A stretch of 64,000 nucleotides of DNA from Campylobacter coli. Lineage in GTDB: Bacteria > Campylobacterota > Campylobacteria > Campylobacterales > Campylobacteraceae. The DNA is taken from contig CP154437.1 in the NCBI GenBank assembly GCA_039516895.1, forward strand, positions 930,001 through 994,000, given 5' to 3'. Under the pieces are notes generated by a model. The model saw only the letters and a list, made by a program, of their open reading frames with translations. It was not told the origin of the DNA and searched no databases. The position numbers and the translations under genes were made by a program. Numbering within the stretch: position 1 is the stretch's first letter; each line of letters begins with the position of its first letter. Shown piece by piece: positions 54,405-63,828 of the stretch.

Positions 54405-55675
54405 CAAACAAAAAAGCTTTTAAAACAGCTTGCAATCTTATAGCAGGAGGTGTAAATTCTCCTGTGCGTGCTTTTGCAAATGTACAAAGCGAACCGAGAT
54501 TTATATCTCATGGTAAGGGAGCTTATATTTTTGATATAGAAGGAAATGGCTATATTGATTATGTGCAAAGTTGGGGACCTTTGCTTTTTGGGCATTGTGA
54601 TAAAGATATCTTAAAAGCTTGCAATGAAGCCTTAAAAAAGGGCTCAAGTTTTGGTGCACCGACTTTACTAGAAACACAACTAGCCGAGCTTGTTTTAGAA
54701 GACTTTCCGCATTTAGATAAAATTCGCTTTGTAAGCAGTGGTACAGAAGCGACTATGAGTGCCATACGCCTTGCTCGCGGCTTTACTAAAAAAGATAAAA
54801 TTCTAAAATTTGAAGGTTGCTACCATGGGCATTCAGATTCTTTACTTGTAAGTGCTGGAAGTGGCGCTGCTACTTTTAATTCACCGAGCTCTTTAGGGGT
54901 TTTAGCAGATGTAGCAAAGCATACCCTAGTAGCAACTTATAATGATATAGAAAGCGTAAAAGAGCTTTTTGAGAAAAATAAAGACATTGCTTGTGTTATT
55001 ATTGAGCCTATTGCAGGAAATATGGGATTAGTTCCTGGCAAGCAAGATTTCTTAGAAGAACTTGCCAAAATTTGTAAAGAAAACGATACCTTGCTTATCT
55101 TTGATGAAGTGATGAGTGGATACAGAGCTTCATATCTTGGCTCTTATGGTATTAATCATATACAAGCAGATATCGTTACTTTTGGCAAGGTTATAGGCGG
55201 GGGTTTACCTGCGGCAGCTTTTGCGGCTAGAGCAGAAATCATGGATATTTTAAGTCCATTAGGAGGAGTTTATCAAGCAGGAACACTCAGTGGAAATCCT
55301 TTGGCAATGGCCGCAGGAATTGCTAGTTTATCTAAAGCCAAAAAGAAAAAAGATCTTTATACTAAACTTGGAAAATTAGCCAAAAGGCTTACTAAGGGAA
55401 TGAAAGAGCTTGCAAATGAAAGAGGTATTGCTTTACAAACTTGCTATATAGGCTCTATGTTTGGATATTTTTTCACACAAGATCCAGTATATAATTATAA
55501 AGATGCTTTAAAATCTGATCTTAAACTCTTTTCTAAATTTCATCAAAATATGCTTAAAAATGGAATTTATCTAGCTCCTTCTCAATTTGAAACAGGATTT
55601 ATCTGTGCTAAAATGAATAAAGAGCATATCGATAAAACCCTACAAAGTACATATGAAAGCTTTAAAAAACTATGA
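54401..55675 (+). CDS. hemL: Glutamate-1-semialdehyde 2,1-aminomutase HemL
   Basis: PLP enzyme of 424 aa making 5-aminolevulinate for haem. [17 protein letters not shown] is near the start, [17 protein letters not shown] (about 110) binds phosphate, [12 protein letters not shown] (about 225) has the PLP-nitrogen Asp, and [17 protein letters not shown] carries the catalytic Lys (about 263). Complete, followed by an overlap of 4 bases with the AtpZ-like gene. Confidence 0.97.
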   Translation: MTNKKAFKTACNLIAGGVNSPVRAFANVQSEPRFISHGKGAYIFDIEGNGYIDYVQSWGPLLFGHCDKDILKACNEALKKGSSFGAPTLLETQLAELVLEDFPHLDKIRFVSSGTEATMSAIRLARGFTKKDKILKFEGCYHGHSDSLLVSAGSGAATFNSPSSLGVLADVAKHTLVATYNDIESVKELFEKNKDIACVIIEPIAGNMGLVPGKQDFLEELAKICKENDTLLIFDEVMSGYRASYLGSYGINHIQADIVTFGKVIGGGLPAAAFAARAEIMDILSPLGGVYQAGTLSGNPLAMAAGIASLSKAKKKKDLYTKLGKLAKRLTKGMKELANERGIALQTCYIGSMFGYFFTQDPVYNYKDALKSDLKLFSKFHQNMLKNGIYLAPSQFETGFICAKMNKEHIDKTLQSTYESFKKL

Positions 55676-55992
55676 GTAAAAATTCTAATCATACTTTCTC
55701 AAATAAAAGACAAAAAATCATTCGCAAGACTATAGAAGCCGCAGATGGACTTAGTCTTGGAATTTCTATGGTGGTTGCTATTTTAATCGGGATTGGCGTG
55801 GGGTATTTATTAAAAAAATTTACACCCTACCCTTGGCTTTTTTGGCTGGGTGTATTTTGGGGTGTTGCAGCAGCAATACTTAATGTTTATAAAGCTTATA
55901 AATCACAAGTTAAAAGCTATGGAGAATTCGAACAAAGAGATGAGTTTATAAAAGAGAAAATTCGTCAAAAAGAACAAGATAATGGAAAATAA
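55672..55992 (+). CDS. AtpZ/AtpI-like membrane protein (Cj0852-like)
   Basis: A 106-aa protein with two membrane helices ([17 protein letters not shown] and [19 protein letters not shown]) separated by KKFTPYPW, the F0F1-ATPase-associated AtpZ/AtpI form that may help c-ring assembly or Mg transport. Charged at both ends. The ATP synthase genes are not in this window. It overlaps the following gene by 11 bases. Confidence 0.75.
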   Translation: MSKNSNHTFSNKRQKIIRKTIEAADGLSLGISMVVAILIGIGVGYLLKKFTPYPWLFWLGVFWGVAAAILNVYKAYKSQVKSYGEFEQRDEFIKEKIRQKEQDNGK

Positions 55993-56485
55993 AAAAGCTT
56001 TTTTTATTATCTTGTGCTTGATTCACATCTTGTTTTATTGCATTCTTGTTATTTTTAAATGGATAAATTTAAATATAATTTTAAGCTATGAGTTTGCTTT
56101 TTTTAGCATTTTATTGATCGTTTTTACTTCTTATTTTAATTATAAAAATTTTATCCTAACCCAAGCAAAAAATCATCAAAAAGATTTTATTTATCCAAAC
56201 TTATTTTGTATAAAAAAGATAGAAAAGTTACCTAGGATTGTTAAATTTATTCCTATTAAAGACGATTTAACTCTAAATTTTAAAGATAGGTTGCGCTTTT
56301 TTACTTTGTTTTTTGCTTTATTTAAGTTGATAGCCTATGGGATTTTAGTTGCAGGATTTTTATTTTTACATCGTCAAGATAAATTAGATATTTTATCTTA
56401 TATATGTGGAATTTCATCCTTGCTGGTATGTGTTTTTATTTTTATGCTGTATATAAGAAGATATGAGTCCAAAAAAAATCATTAG
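55982..56485 (+). CDS. Integral membrane protein (Cj0851-like)
   Basis: A 167-aa protein with four hydrophobic helices (AFFIILCLIHILFYCILVIF, ILSYEFAFFSILLIVFTSYF, FFTLFFALFKLIAYGILVAGFLFL, YICGISSLLVCVFIFMLYI) and a basic tail. No motif I recognise. It overlaps the MFS gene by 23 bases, so the two are tightly coupled. Function unknown. Confidence 0.72.
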   Translation: MENKKAFFIILCLIHILFYCILVIFKWINLNIILSYEFAFFSILLIVFTSYFNYKNFILTQAKNHQKDFIYPNLFCIKKIEKLPRIVKFIPIKDDLTLNFKDRLRFFTLFFALFKLIAYGILVAGFLFLHRQDKLDILSYICGISSLLVCVFIFMLYIRRYESKKNH

Positions 56486-57650
56486 ATCCATGACAGCACT
56501 TTTTGCTAGTATGACATTTTTGTTTGCAGGCAACGCTTTGATAGTAAGCTCCATAGGTGTTATCTTAAAAGAAAATAAAGAAAGTTCTTTAGCTGTTGGA
56601 GTAGTAAGCTCTTGCTTTTTTATAGGAGCCCTTATAGGCACTATCGGAGCACATAAAATCATCTCTCGCATAGGACATATAAGATCTTTTGGTTTATTTG
56701 GTGCGGTTTTTGGAATTTCTGCTATGCTTCATACCCTTAGTGAAAATCTCGTTTTTTGGGCAGTTTTAAGATTTTTTATAGGAATTTGTTATTATGGACT
56801 TTTAATGGTGATAGAATCATGGCTTAATGAAAAAAGTAAAAATGCTGTTCGTTCTAGAATTTTAGGTTTTTATGAAATCGTTTTTTATCTTGCATTTGGC
56901 ATTGGGATTTTGATTATCGCCTTAGATTTGAGCAAACATAATATATTTATTTTAAGCGCAGCGCTTATCTTGCTTTCATCACTGCCTTTAAATTTAATCA
57001 AAATCAAAGAACCCGTCTTGCCCGCACCAAGTCCTATTTCCATACCTAAAATTTTTGACATAGCTCCTTTGGCTATCGTTACAAGTTTTATAGCTGGAAT
57101 GCTTATTAATGGATTTTTTTCTATGGCATCTTTATTTATACTTTTACAAGGCTTTGGAGCTCAAGAAGTTTCTTATTTTATGTTTTGCGGGGTGCTGGGT
57201 GGATTTTTAGCTCAAATTGTAGTAGGAAGTATTTCTGATAAAATGGGACGAAAATTTGCAATCATTACTTGTTCAAGCATAGGTTTTTTCACTATGCTTA
57301 TCTTTGCTTTTTTCAAACCTTATTTGTATATACAATATTTTTTAGGTATTTTACTTGGCATAGGAGTTTTTTGTCTTTATGCTTTAGCTCTTGCAAGGGC
57401 TAATGATATGCTAACAAATAAAAATCAAGGCGTTGAATTAGGCCGCGGGGTTTTATTTTGTTATTCCTTAGGTTCTTTATTTGGTCCTTTAATTTTAGGA
57501 TTTTTAATACAATATTTTAATACAAATGGTTTTGTTTGGTTTTATATAACTTCTCTTGGATTTCTTATCCTTTTTGCAGTTAATAAACCCAATATTTTAA
57601 ATAAGAAATTTAAGAAAAAACCAGGTAATATGGTGATGCTTGATGATTAA
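56463..57650 (+). CDS. MFS transporter (Cj0850-like)
   Basis: A 395-aa major facilitator with about 12 membrane helices. The motif-A-like loop after helix 8 reads GSISDKMGRKFAI, and LRFFIGICYYGLLMVIESWLNEKSKNAVRSRILGFYEIVFYLAFGIG resembles YcaD/drug-efflux MFS proteins. The substrate is unknown. It overlaps the next gene by about 11 bases. Confidence 0.85.
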   Translation: MSPKKIIRSMTALFASMTFLFAGNALIVSSIGVILKENKESSLAVGVVSSCFFIGALIGTIGAHKIISRIGHIRSFGLFGAVFGISAMLHTLSENLVFWAVLRFFIGICYYGLLMVIESWLNEKSKNAVRSRILGFYEIVFYLAFGIGILIIALDLSKHNIFILSAALILLSSLPLNLIKIKEPVLPAPSPISIPKIFDIAPLAIVTSFIAGMLINGFFSMASLFILLQGFGAQEVSYFMFCGVLGGFLAQIVVGSISDKMGRKFAIITCSSIGFFTMLIFAFFKPYLYIQYFLGILLGIGVFCLYALALARANDMLTNKNQGVELGRGVLFCYSLGSLFGPLILGFLIQYFNTNGFVWFYITSLGFLILFAVNKPNILNKKFKKKPGNMVMLDD

Positions 57651-59967
57651 TACCCAGCTTACAAGCCAAATTGCAAATGCACAAAAAAATGACATAAAAA
57701 CAGATAGTGGGATAAGCAAAGACAAACTAAATTCCAAAGACAATCCTAAAGAATTACTTTCTCAAGCTCTAAAACAAAATTTAGGCCTAAACAAAAATGC
57801 AAGCGATGAGGAGGTGCTAACCCGTCTTGTCCAAAATGAAACAAGCACAAAATTAAAAGAACTTGTCAATAAACTCTTAGATCAAATCAATGCGCAAAAA
57901 AATCCTGATTCACCCATGCTCAAACAAGGAAAAACTTTAAATCTAGCCCCTAATTTTGCCAATGAATTAAAAGTCTTAAGCACAGAGCTTGCAAAAAGCG
58001 ATACTTTCACTCAAGTTTTAGACAAATTAAATCAAATTTTAAAACCTGCAAGTGAAATAAAAAATAGCAATTTAGCACCATTGTTAAAAAATTCGGGTAT
58101 ATTTTTTGAAGCAAAATTAAAAGATGCTTTGAATGAAGAATTATTACCCAAAAGCTTTCACTCTCTTATAAGCACAATCAAAAGTCTTAGTAGTGAAAAG
58201 CTAAATACACAAATAGCTCAGCTTGCAAACGCAAATTTAAGCCCTAAAGACACCTTAAAAGAATTAAAAAATATCATTTCTTCTAATAAAAATGAAAATA
58301 AGCAAATTTTAAATCAAAGTTCTTTTAAAGCACTTTTGAATTTAAGCTCAAAACTAGAGAATTTTAAAAACTATATCGCTAAAAATCCAAGTCATACTCA
58401 AGAAAAAATTCTTCCTATAGCTAGTAAAATTGCAAAAGAATTAAGTGCAATAAAAAATGATTTTTTTAAAGCCTTAAACAGACCAGAAAATTTAATGATA
58501 AAAGATACCAAGCTCTTAAAACAAAGCGCTTGGGCTTTTGAAAAATTAGAAAATACCTTAAAAAATATACTAGGCGATCATTTTCCCAAAACACCACAAA
58601 AAGAAAGCATCTTAGAAAGTCTTCTAAATTCCAAAGAAAACATTAAAAATGAGCCTATTAAAAATGAAAATATCAAAGAAGATGCAAAGACTCAAAAAGA
58701 AGACATCGTCAAACATGATGAATATACCGAGGAAGAAAGTCCTAATTCTAATATAAAAAAAGGAGAAAGTGAAGAAAAGCCCACTCAAACACTGAAAAAA
58801 GAAAATGTATTAGATGATAATGATGTAGATGTAAAGCAAGATATCAAAAAAGAGACCAATTTAGAATCCCAAGAAGACTTTCATCTAAAAGAGGATCAAA
58901 ATTTGGATTCTAAAACGGAAAATCGTAAAGACAATACTCAAGATTCAAAAAACAAAACAGAAGAAAATCAAGCAGAAAATAATACAAAAAATTCCACTTC
59001 AAACCAAGATAAGATTAAAGATGAAAAACAAGAAAAAATTAAAGAAAATATCGCTAAAGAAAATCCTAAATTTTACGAAACAAAAACAGAAAATAAAACT
59101 TCAGCAAACACTCACAATCCAAGCAATAATCCAAGCAATACGCAAAATACAAATAATCCTCAAAACACACAACAATTAAACAACCAAACCACTCAAAACA
59201 TCATAAAAAATCAAGAATTTATAAAACAAAATATTGTCAAAAATTTGGCCTTTAGTGTAGAGAATTTGGACTTAGAACAAGTGCAGGATTTAAGTAAAAG
59301 CTTAAGCAATCTTTCAAGAAAACTCAATGAAAGCTTAAAAGAACTCGAACCCCACACTCAAAATGCTAAACTCAATCAAGCAGAATTAAAAACCTTAGAA
59401 CATAAATTAAACTTATCCATAAAAGATTTAGCACAAATTAAACCAAAAACTGAGCAAGATATAGCCGAGTCCTTACACCATGATGTAAAATCAACCCTTT
59501 TACAAATTTCAAATTTAGCCAAAAACGAAGGTAATGAAGCTGTATATAATCAAGCCAATCGTCTTTTGGCGCAAATTGAACTCAATCAACTCATGTCTTT
59601 AGCTAACGATTCTATCAATACCTACCTACCCTTTTCTTGGGAGGATTTAGATGATTCTAAAATCATGTTTAGGCGTGGAAAAAAAGATAAATTTTTTGCT
59701 CAAATCAAACTTGAATTTGCTAAGCTTGGTGATTTGGAAATTCTTATCTCTTTAAACAATGAAAAATATATAGATATCAATATCATGGCAGAAAATGTTG
59801 AATTTAGAAAAACCATCTATGAAAATGCCCACGAACTTAAAAGAAATATCAACAAAGCAGGACTTTTAAGTGCAAATTTCTTTGTAGGAGATATCATAAG
59901 GAGTAAATTTGATACAAGAAATGCTAAAAATTTAGATCTTGAAATGGGTATGGATAAAAAAGTATGA
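57640..59967 (+). CDS. FliK-like flagellar hook-length control protein (Cj0849-like)
   Basis: A 775-aa secreted-type protein. The C-terminal Flg_hook domain (from about 650: LPFSWEDLDDSKIMFRRGKKDKFFAQIKLEFAKLGDLEILISLNN, INIMAENVEFRKTIYENAHELKRNINKAG) matches hook-length control proteins. The centre (about 320-530) is a low-complexity Lys/Glu/Asn/Gln-rich stretch, as expected of a ruler or linker. It appears longer than the C. jejuni counterpart as I recall it. Campylobacter has a separate FliK, so this may be a paralogue. The FlhB-like gene follows with an overlap of 4 bases. Confidence 0.7.
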   Translation: MMINTQLTSQIANAQKNDIKTDSGISKDKLNSKDNPKELLSQALKQNLGLNKNASDEEVLTRLVQNETSTKLKELVNKLLDQINAQKNPDSPMLKQGKTLNLAPNFANELKVLSTELAKSDTFTQVLDKLNQILKPASEIKNSNLAPLLKNSGIFFEAKLKDALNEELLPKSFHSLISTIKSLSSEKLNTQIAQLANANLSPKDTLKELKNIISSNKNENKQILNQSSFKALLNLSSKLENFKNYIAKNPSHTQEKILPIASKIAKELSAIKNDFFKALNRPENLMIKDTKLLKQSAWAFEKLENTLKNILGDHFPKTPQKESILESLLNSKENIKNEPIKNENIKEDAKTQKEDIVKHDEYTEEESPNSNIKKGESEEKPTQTLKKENVLDDNDVDVKQDIKKETNLESQEDFHLKEDQNLDSKTENRKDNTQDSKNKTEENQAENNTKNSTSNQDKIKDEKQEKIKENIAKENPKFYETKTENKTSANTHNPSNNPSNTQNTNNPQNTQQLNNQTTQNIIKNQEFIKQNIVKNLAFSVENLDLEQVQDLSKSLSNLSRKLNESLKELEPHTQNAKLNQAELKTLEHKLNLSIKDLAQIKPKTEQDIAESLHHDVKSTLLQISNLAKNEGNEAVYNQANRLLAQIELNQLMSLANDSINTYLPFSWEDLDDSKIMFRRGKKDKFFAQIKLEFAKLGDLEILISLNNEKYIDINIMAENVEFRKTIYENAHELKRNINKAGLLSANFFVGDIIRSKFDTRNAKNLDLEMGMDKKV

Positions 59968-60245
59968 GTAAGATAAAAAAATCTATCAAAAAAGCTGTTG
60001 CTCTAGGCTATCAAAAAGAAAAACATTCAGCACCTAAAGTTCTTGCGAGTGGCAAAGGAGAAAGTGCTGCTAAAATCATCTCCTTGGCTAAAGAACATGG
60101 AGTTCCTATCAAAGAAGATGAGGATTTGATAGAAATTTTAAGCAAATTAGATTTAGGAGATGAAATTCCACCTAATATGTACAAAGCTGTAGCTGAAGTG
60201 TTTGCTTTTATTTATCAAATGGCAAATAAAACACCTAAAAATTAA
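59964..60245 (+). CDS. FlhB C-terminal-like protein (FlhX type, Cj0848-like)
   Basis: A 93-aa protein equal to the cytoplasmic C-terminal part of FlhB/YscU: VALGYQKEKHSAPKVLASGKGESAAKIISLAKEHGVPI, then DLIEILSKLDLGDEIPPNMYKAVAEVFAFIYQM. The autocleavage NPTH motif is replaced (APKV). In Helicobacter the equivalent FlhX can substitute for the FlhB cleaved tail in flagellar export switching. Coupled to the FliK-like gene, which fits a shared substrate-switch role. Confidence 0.85.
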   Translation: MSKIKKSIKKAVALGYQKEKHSAPKVLASGKGESAAKIISLAKEHGVPIKEDEDLIEILSKLDLGDEIPPNMYKAVAEVFAFIYQMANKTPKN

Positions 60246-61042
60246 TCCGCTATTTTTTCTCCAAACTTAACATTCTGTCCTGCTTTAAGCTTGATATCTA
60301 AAAGTCCTTTTTGAGAAATTAAAACTATGGTAGAACCTAACTCAAAATTGCCTAATTCTTCGCCTTTTTTAAGTTCTAAATTGTCGTATTTTCTAGTAAA
60401 ATTATGAGAAAATTTCGCATTAGTTTGTATGCTTGCATCAAACTTAAAACGCATTTTTCCTACATTTTGAGCCCCTACAAACACAAGCCAAAAAATACCC
60501 TTATCATTTTGACATTTTAAACTCACTCTTTCATTTTTTACATATAAATTGCTAATACGCTCCAAATGCTTTTCATTTACACTATAAAGCGCCCCGCTTG
60601 TATAAGTCGCACTTAAAATTTTCATATCGCAAGGGCTATGATAGCGGTGATAATCTCTTGGAGAAAGATAGATATTAACATAATCAAGTCCATTTTCTAG
60701 CTCCTCTTTTTTAAAACTATCTTTTAAAAGCTCTTCTATGCTATAAGTATGCCCTTTGATCGAAAAAGCAAAAGGTGTATTATCTGCCAAAAAAGCACTT
60801 CCACACTCTAAAATTTTCCCATCACTTGGACTTATAAAACCCTCATTTATCTCTCTTGGAATTTGCAAAGATCTTGTAAAAAGTGCATTTAAGCTTTCAT
60901 ACTCATAAGGAGCTTTAAATTCGCTCATATCGATCTTAAAATAATTAACATATTTTTCATTGATTATTTTTTGTATAAAACTAGGAAATTTAATCCCTGC
61001 TATAAGTCCAAAAATTCTTGAACTCTCATTAGAAAAACTCAT
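60242..61042 (-). CDS. psd: Phosphatidylserine decarboxylase
   Basis: A 266-aa proenzyme that makes phosphatidylethanolamine at the inner membrane. Signatures are FISPSDGKILECG, YLSPRDYHRYHSP (catalytic His, about 132-144) and the self-cleavage LGST (about 245), where Ser becomes the pyruvoyl group: ELGSTIVLISQ. Complete. Convergent with the FlhB-like gene by 4 bases, and overlaps the phosphoesterase gene upstream. Confidence 0.95.
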   Translation of the reverse strand: MSFSNESSRIFGLIAGIKFPSFIQKIINEKYVNYFKIDMSEFKAPYEYESLNALFTRSLQIPREINEGFISPSDGKILECGSAFLADNTPFAFSIKGHTYSIEELLKDSFKKEELENGLDYVNIYLSPRDYHRYHSPCDMKILSATYTSGALYSVNEKHLERISNLYVKNERVSLKCQNDKGIFWLVFVGAQNVGKMRFKFDASIQTNAKFSHNFTRKYDNLELKKGEELGNFELGSTIVLISQKGLLDIKLKAGQNVKFGEKIAD

Positions 61043-62163
61043 TTTTCACCTTTCAAATTTAAAATCGCAATTTCATTGGGAGCAAAAACTCTAAGACTAG
61101 GTCCCCAAAATCCTACCCCGCTACTGACAAAAAGTTTAGTATTTTCCCCCAAATTATAAAGTCCGCGTATAAAACCTTGCTGAAGCTTTACTAAGAACAT
61201 AAAAGGAAAAATCTGTCCCCCATGCGTATGACCGCTTAAAACAAGATCAAAATCACTTAAATCATAAAGCAAGGCTGTTTTAGGTTGATGGGCAAGTAAA
61301 ATACTAGGTTTGCTTGTATTTAAATCTACCTTAACCCTTGCTAAATCAGGAGCATACAAACCCTTACTAAGCCCTGCTAAATCCCCAAGTCCTGCGATAT
61401 TTATAAAGCCTAGATCTAAATTTTGATTGAGTAAAATTTTCATATTGGTATACTTTTTAAGCAAGTCTAAAACTTCTTCTATTCCATGATAATACTCATG
61501 ATTTCCTAAAGCATAAAAAGTTCCATAGGTAGAATTTAAATCATTAAGCCTTGAGATATAATTTTGCAATTCTTTAGGATTTGTATCTACCAAATCCCCT
61601 ACTATAACCACCATATCAGGCTTTTGCAAATTGACCTCGACAATAAGCTTATCTAAAAAATCCTTATGTAAATTTTTACCCAAATGTATATCTGTGAGCA
61701 TAGCTATTTTTAAATCACGATCAAGTTTAGCAAGTTGAATATCTACGCTTTGAATTTCAGGTACTCTTATAGCATTATTTATACTCGTATAAATCGATAC
61801 TGCTGCTAAAGTTATGATAGCAAAATCAAAAAGCGAACGCAGGGTAAGATTGTATTTTATATGAGTCTTACCCATTAACATTAAAATAAGCCTTATAAAA
61901 TCAAGCGCTAAGGTTATAAAAAATAAACAATAAGTCGGTGCATACAATGCAGCTAAAAATTCATACCAAGTATCACTTAAGTATTCATTTCTACGAAAGA
62001 TTAAAAATATTGCTTGAGCTAAATAAAGCAGAGTAAAAACAAAGGCAAAAATTTTATAAAGATACTTAAAAATAAAAATTTTCTTAATTAATCTTTTATA
62101 AATATAAATATTTGCCAAACCAAAAATCAATAATGTAACGAAAGAAAAAATAAAAAATATCAT
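61039..62163 (-). CDS. Membrane-anchored metallophosphoesterase (Cj0846-like)
   Basis: A 374-aa protein with about four helices in the first 140 residues, then a calcineurin-type phosphoesterase: MLTDIHLGKNLH (D-x-H, about 156), VIVGDLVDTNP (GDxxD, about 185), ALGNHEYYHG (GNHE, about 218) and SGHTHGGQIFPFM (GHxH, about 310). It resembles YkuE/UDP-2,3-diacylglucosamine-like phosphodiesterases anchored to the membrane. The substrate is not known. It shares a 4-base overlap with psd. A TATAAT at 62171-62176 on the minus strand is very close to the ATG. Confidence 0.85.
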   Translation of the reverse strand: MIFFIFSFVTLLIFGLANIYIYKRLIKKIFIFKYLYKIFAFVFTLLYLAQAIFLIFRRNEYLSDTWYEFLAALYAPTYCLFFITLALDFIRLILMLMGKTHIKYNLTLRSLFDFAIITLAAVSIYTSINNAIRVPEIQSVDIQLAKLDRDLKIAMLTDIHLGKNLHKDFLDKLIVEVNLQKPDMVVIVGDLVDTNPKELQNYISRLNDLNSTYGTFYALGNHEYYHGIEEVLDLLKKYTNMKILLNQNLDLGFINIAGLGDLAGLSKGLYAPDLARVKVDLNTSKPSILLAHQPKTALLYDLSDFDLVLSGHTHGGQIFPFMFLVKLQQGFIRGLYNLGENTKLFVSSGVGFWGPSLRVFAPNEIAILNLKGEK

Positions 62164-62212
62164 AATCCTAATTATAGCAAAGCAAATTAAATATCCATAT
62201 AAATTTTTCTGT

Positions 62213-62218
62213 TATAAT
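62213..62218 (+). promoter_or_regulatory. -10 element for gltX
   Basis: TATAAT at 62213-62218, 30 bases before the gltX ATG, preceded by T-rich sequence. Confidence 0.55.
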
Positions 62219-62247
62219 AAGCTTTTAATAAAATCAAAGGTTATCAA

Positions 62248-63543
62248 ATGTATCGTTTTGCACCTTCTCCAACAGGCGATATGCATATAGGAAATTTACG
62301 CGCGGCTTTATTTAATTATATATGCGCTAAACAAAAAAATATGGATTTCATTTTGCGTATCGAAGACACCGATAAGGCTAGAAATATAATAGGCAAAGAA
62401 GAAGAAATTAAAGAAATTTTACATCTTTTTGGCATTTCATGGCAGCATTATTATGTGCAAAGTGAAAATTTAAAATTTCATCGTCAAATGGCCTTAAAGC
62501 TTGTAAGCGAAAAAAAGGCTTTTGCTTGTTTTTGTACTGAAGAAGAACTTGAAGCTAAAAAAGAACTCGCCAAAAAGCAAGGCAAGGCATATCGCTACGA
62601 TGGCACTTGTCAAAATTTAGCAGATATTGATGTTTTAGAATGTGAAAAACCCTTTGTAATTCGCCTTAAAAAACCTACTCATGCTATGAAATTTAAAGAT
62701 TTTATCAAAGGAGAACTAAGTTTTGAACCTGAAAATATCGATTCTTTCGTGATTATGCGAACAGATAAAACCCCTACTTATAATTTTGCTTGCGCAGTAG
62801 ATGATATGCTTGAAAATGTAAGCTGTATCATACGCGGTGAAGATCATGTTTCAAATACTCCAAAACAAGAACATATTCGCGCGAGTTTAGGTTATGATAA
62901 AGCTATGACTTATGCGCATTTGCCTATTATCTTAAATGAAGAGGGCGTGAAAATGAGTAAAAGAGAGGCTCATTCTTCAGTAAAATGGCTGCTTGAGAGT
63001 GGAATTTTACCTAGTGCGATCGCGAATTATCTTATCATGCTGGGAAATAAAACTCCTCGTGAAATTTTTACTTTAGAAGAAGCAATTGAGTGGTTTGATA
63101 TCGGCAAAATTTCTAAAGCTCCAGCAAGATTTGATCTTAAAAAACTTTTGCAAATCAATCGCGAACATATAAAATTGATGACAGATGAAGAACTCAACAC
63201 TGCTTTAAATTTAAACAAAGATCTAGCACAACTTGCTAAATTTTATACCCAAGAAGCAAGTACCATCAAAGAAATCAAAGAAAAACTAGAAGCCATCTTT
63301 GGCGCTAAAGATTTCAATGAATTTGAATCAGAATGTAAAATTTTAAAAGATCTTTTGAGTCAAATCGAGCCTTTTGAGAGTTATGAAGAGTTTAAAAGCT
63401 ATCTCTTAGAAAAAAGTCAATTAAAGGGTAAAAAATTTTTTATGCCTCTAAGAATTATCCTAACAGGAAATACCCATGGTCCTGAATTAAGCGATCTTTA
63501 CCCTTATATAAAAAATTATATTAATGAATTAGCAAGGATATAA
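62248..63543 (+). CDS. gltX: Glutamyl-tRNA synthetase
   Basis: Class I aminoacyl-tRNA synthetase of 431 aa. The HIGH motif appears as [19 protein letters not shown] (about 5-23), [14 protein letters not shown] (about 197) follows and the KMSKS loop is GVKMSKREA (about 235). Campylobacter carries two glutamyl-tRNA synthetases, one of which serves tRNA-Gln with later amidation by GatCAB; I cannot tell which this is by eye, although the short length matches gltX1 of C. jejuni (Cj0845c). Confidence 0.95.
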   Translation: MYRFAPSPTGDMHIGNLRAALFNYICAKQKNMDFILRIEDTDKARNIIGKEEEIKEILHLFGISWQHYYVQSENLKFHRQMALKLVSEKKAFACFCTEEELEAKKELAKKQGKAYRYDGTCQNLADIDVLECEKPFVIRLKKPTHAMKFKDFIKGELSFEPENIDSFVIMRTDKTPTYNFACAVDDMLENVSCIIRGEDHVSNTPKQEHIRASLGYDKAMTYAHLPIILNEEGVKMSKREAHSSVKWLLESGILPSAIANYLIMLGNKTPREIFTLEEAIEWFDIGKISKAPARFDLKKLLQINREHIKLMTDEELNTALNLNKDLAQLAKFYTQEASTIKEIKEKLEAIFGAKDFNEFESECKILKDLLSQIEPFESYEEFKSYLLEKSQLKGKKFFMPLRIILTGNTHGPELSDLYPYIKNYINELARI

Positions 63544-63546
63544 ATA

Positions 63547-63828
63547 ATGGTTGTAGATTCTTTGATTATTTCTATTTTTCAAGTGATTCAAATTATTATC
63601 AATATTTACACTTGGATTATCATCATCACAGCGCTTTTAAGTTGGGTAAATCCTGATCCTTACAATCCTATCGTTCAAATTTTATATAAGCTAAGCTCTC
63701 CTGCTTATGCTTTAGTGAGAAAAATTCCAACACGCATAGGAAGCATAGATCTTGCGCCTTTGATTATCGTTTTAGCCTTACAATTTCTTAGTATTTTTCT
63801 TGGAAATATCTTAAGGAGCTTATTGTGA
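63547..63828 (+). CDS. YggT-family integral membrane protein (Cj0844-like)
   Basis: A 93-aa protein of two or three helices: LIISIFQVIQIIINIYTWIIIITALLSWVNPDPYNPIVQILYKLSSPAYALVRKIPTRIGSIDLAPLI is the YggT/DUF1705-like pattern (helix, NPDPYNP, second amphipathic segment, LAPLIIVLALQFL). Function is unclear, possibly linked to cell division or osmotic response. It follows gltX by 3 bases and overlaps the next gene start by 3 bases. Confidence 0.87.
   Translation: MVVDSLIISIFQVIQIIINIYTWIIIITALLSWVNPDPYNPIVQILYKLSSPAYALVRKIPTRIGSIDLAPLIIVLALQFLSIFLGNILRSLL

Noticed and set aside
55982-56485. Possible sequencing error because of the 23-base overlap with the MFS gene
   Set aside because: Both frames are coherent membrane proteins, and long overlaps recur in this operon, so no lesion needs to be assumed.
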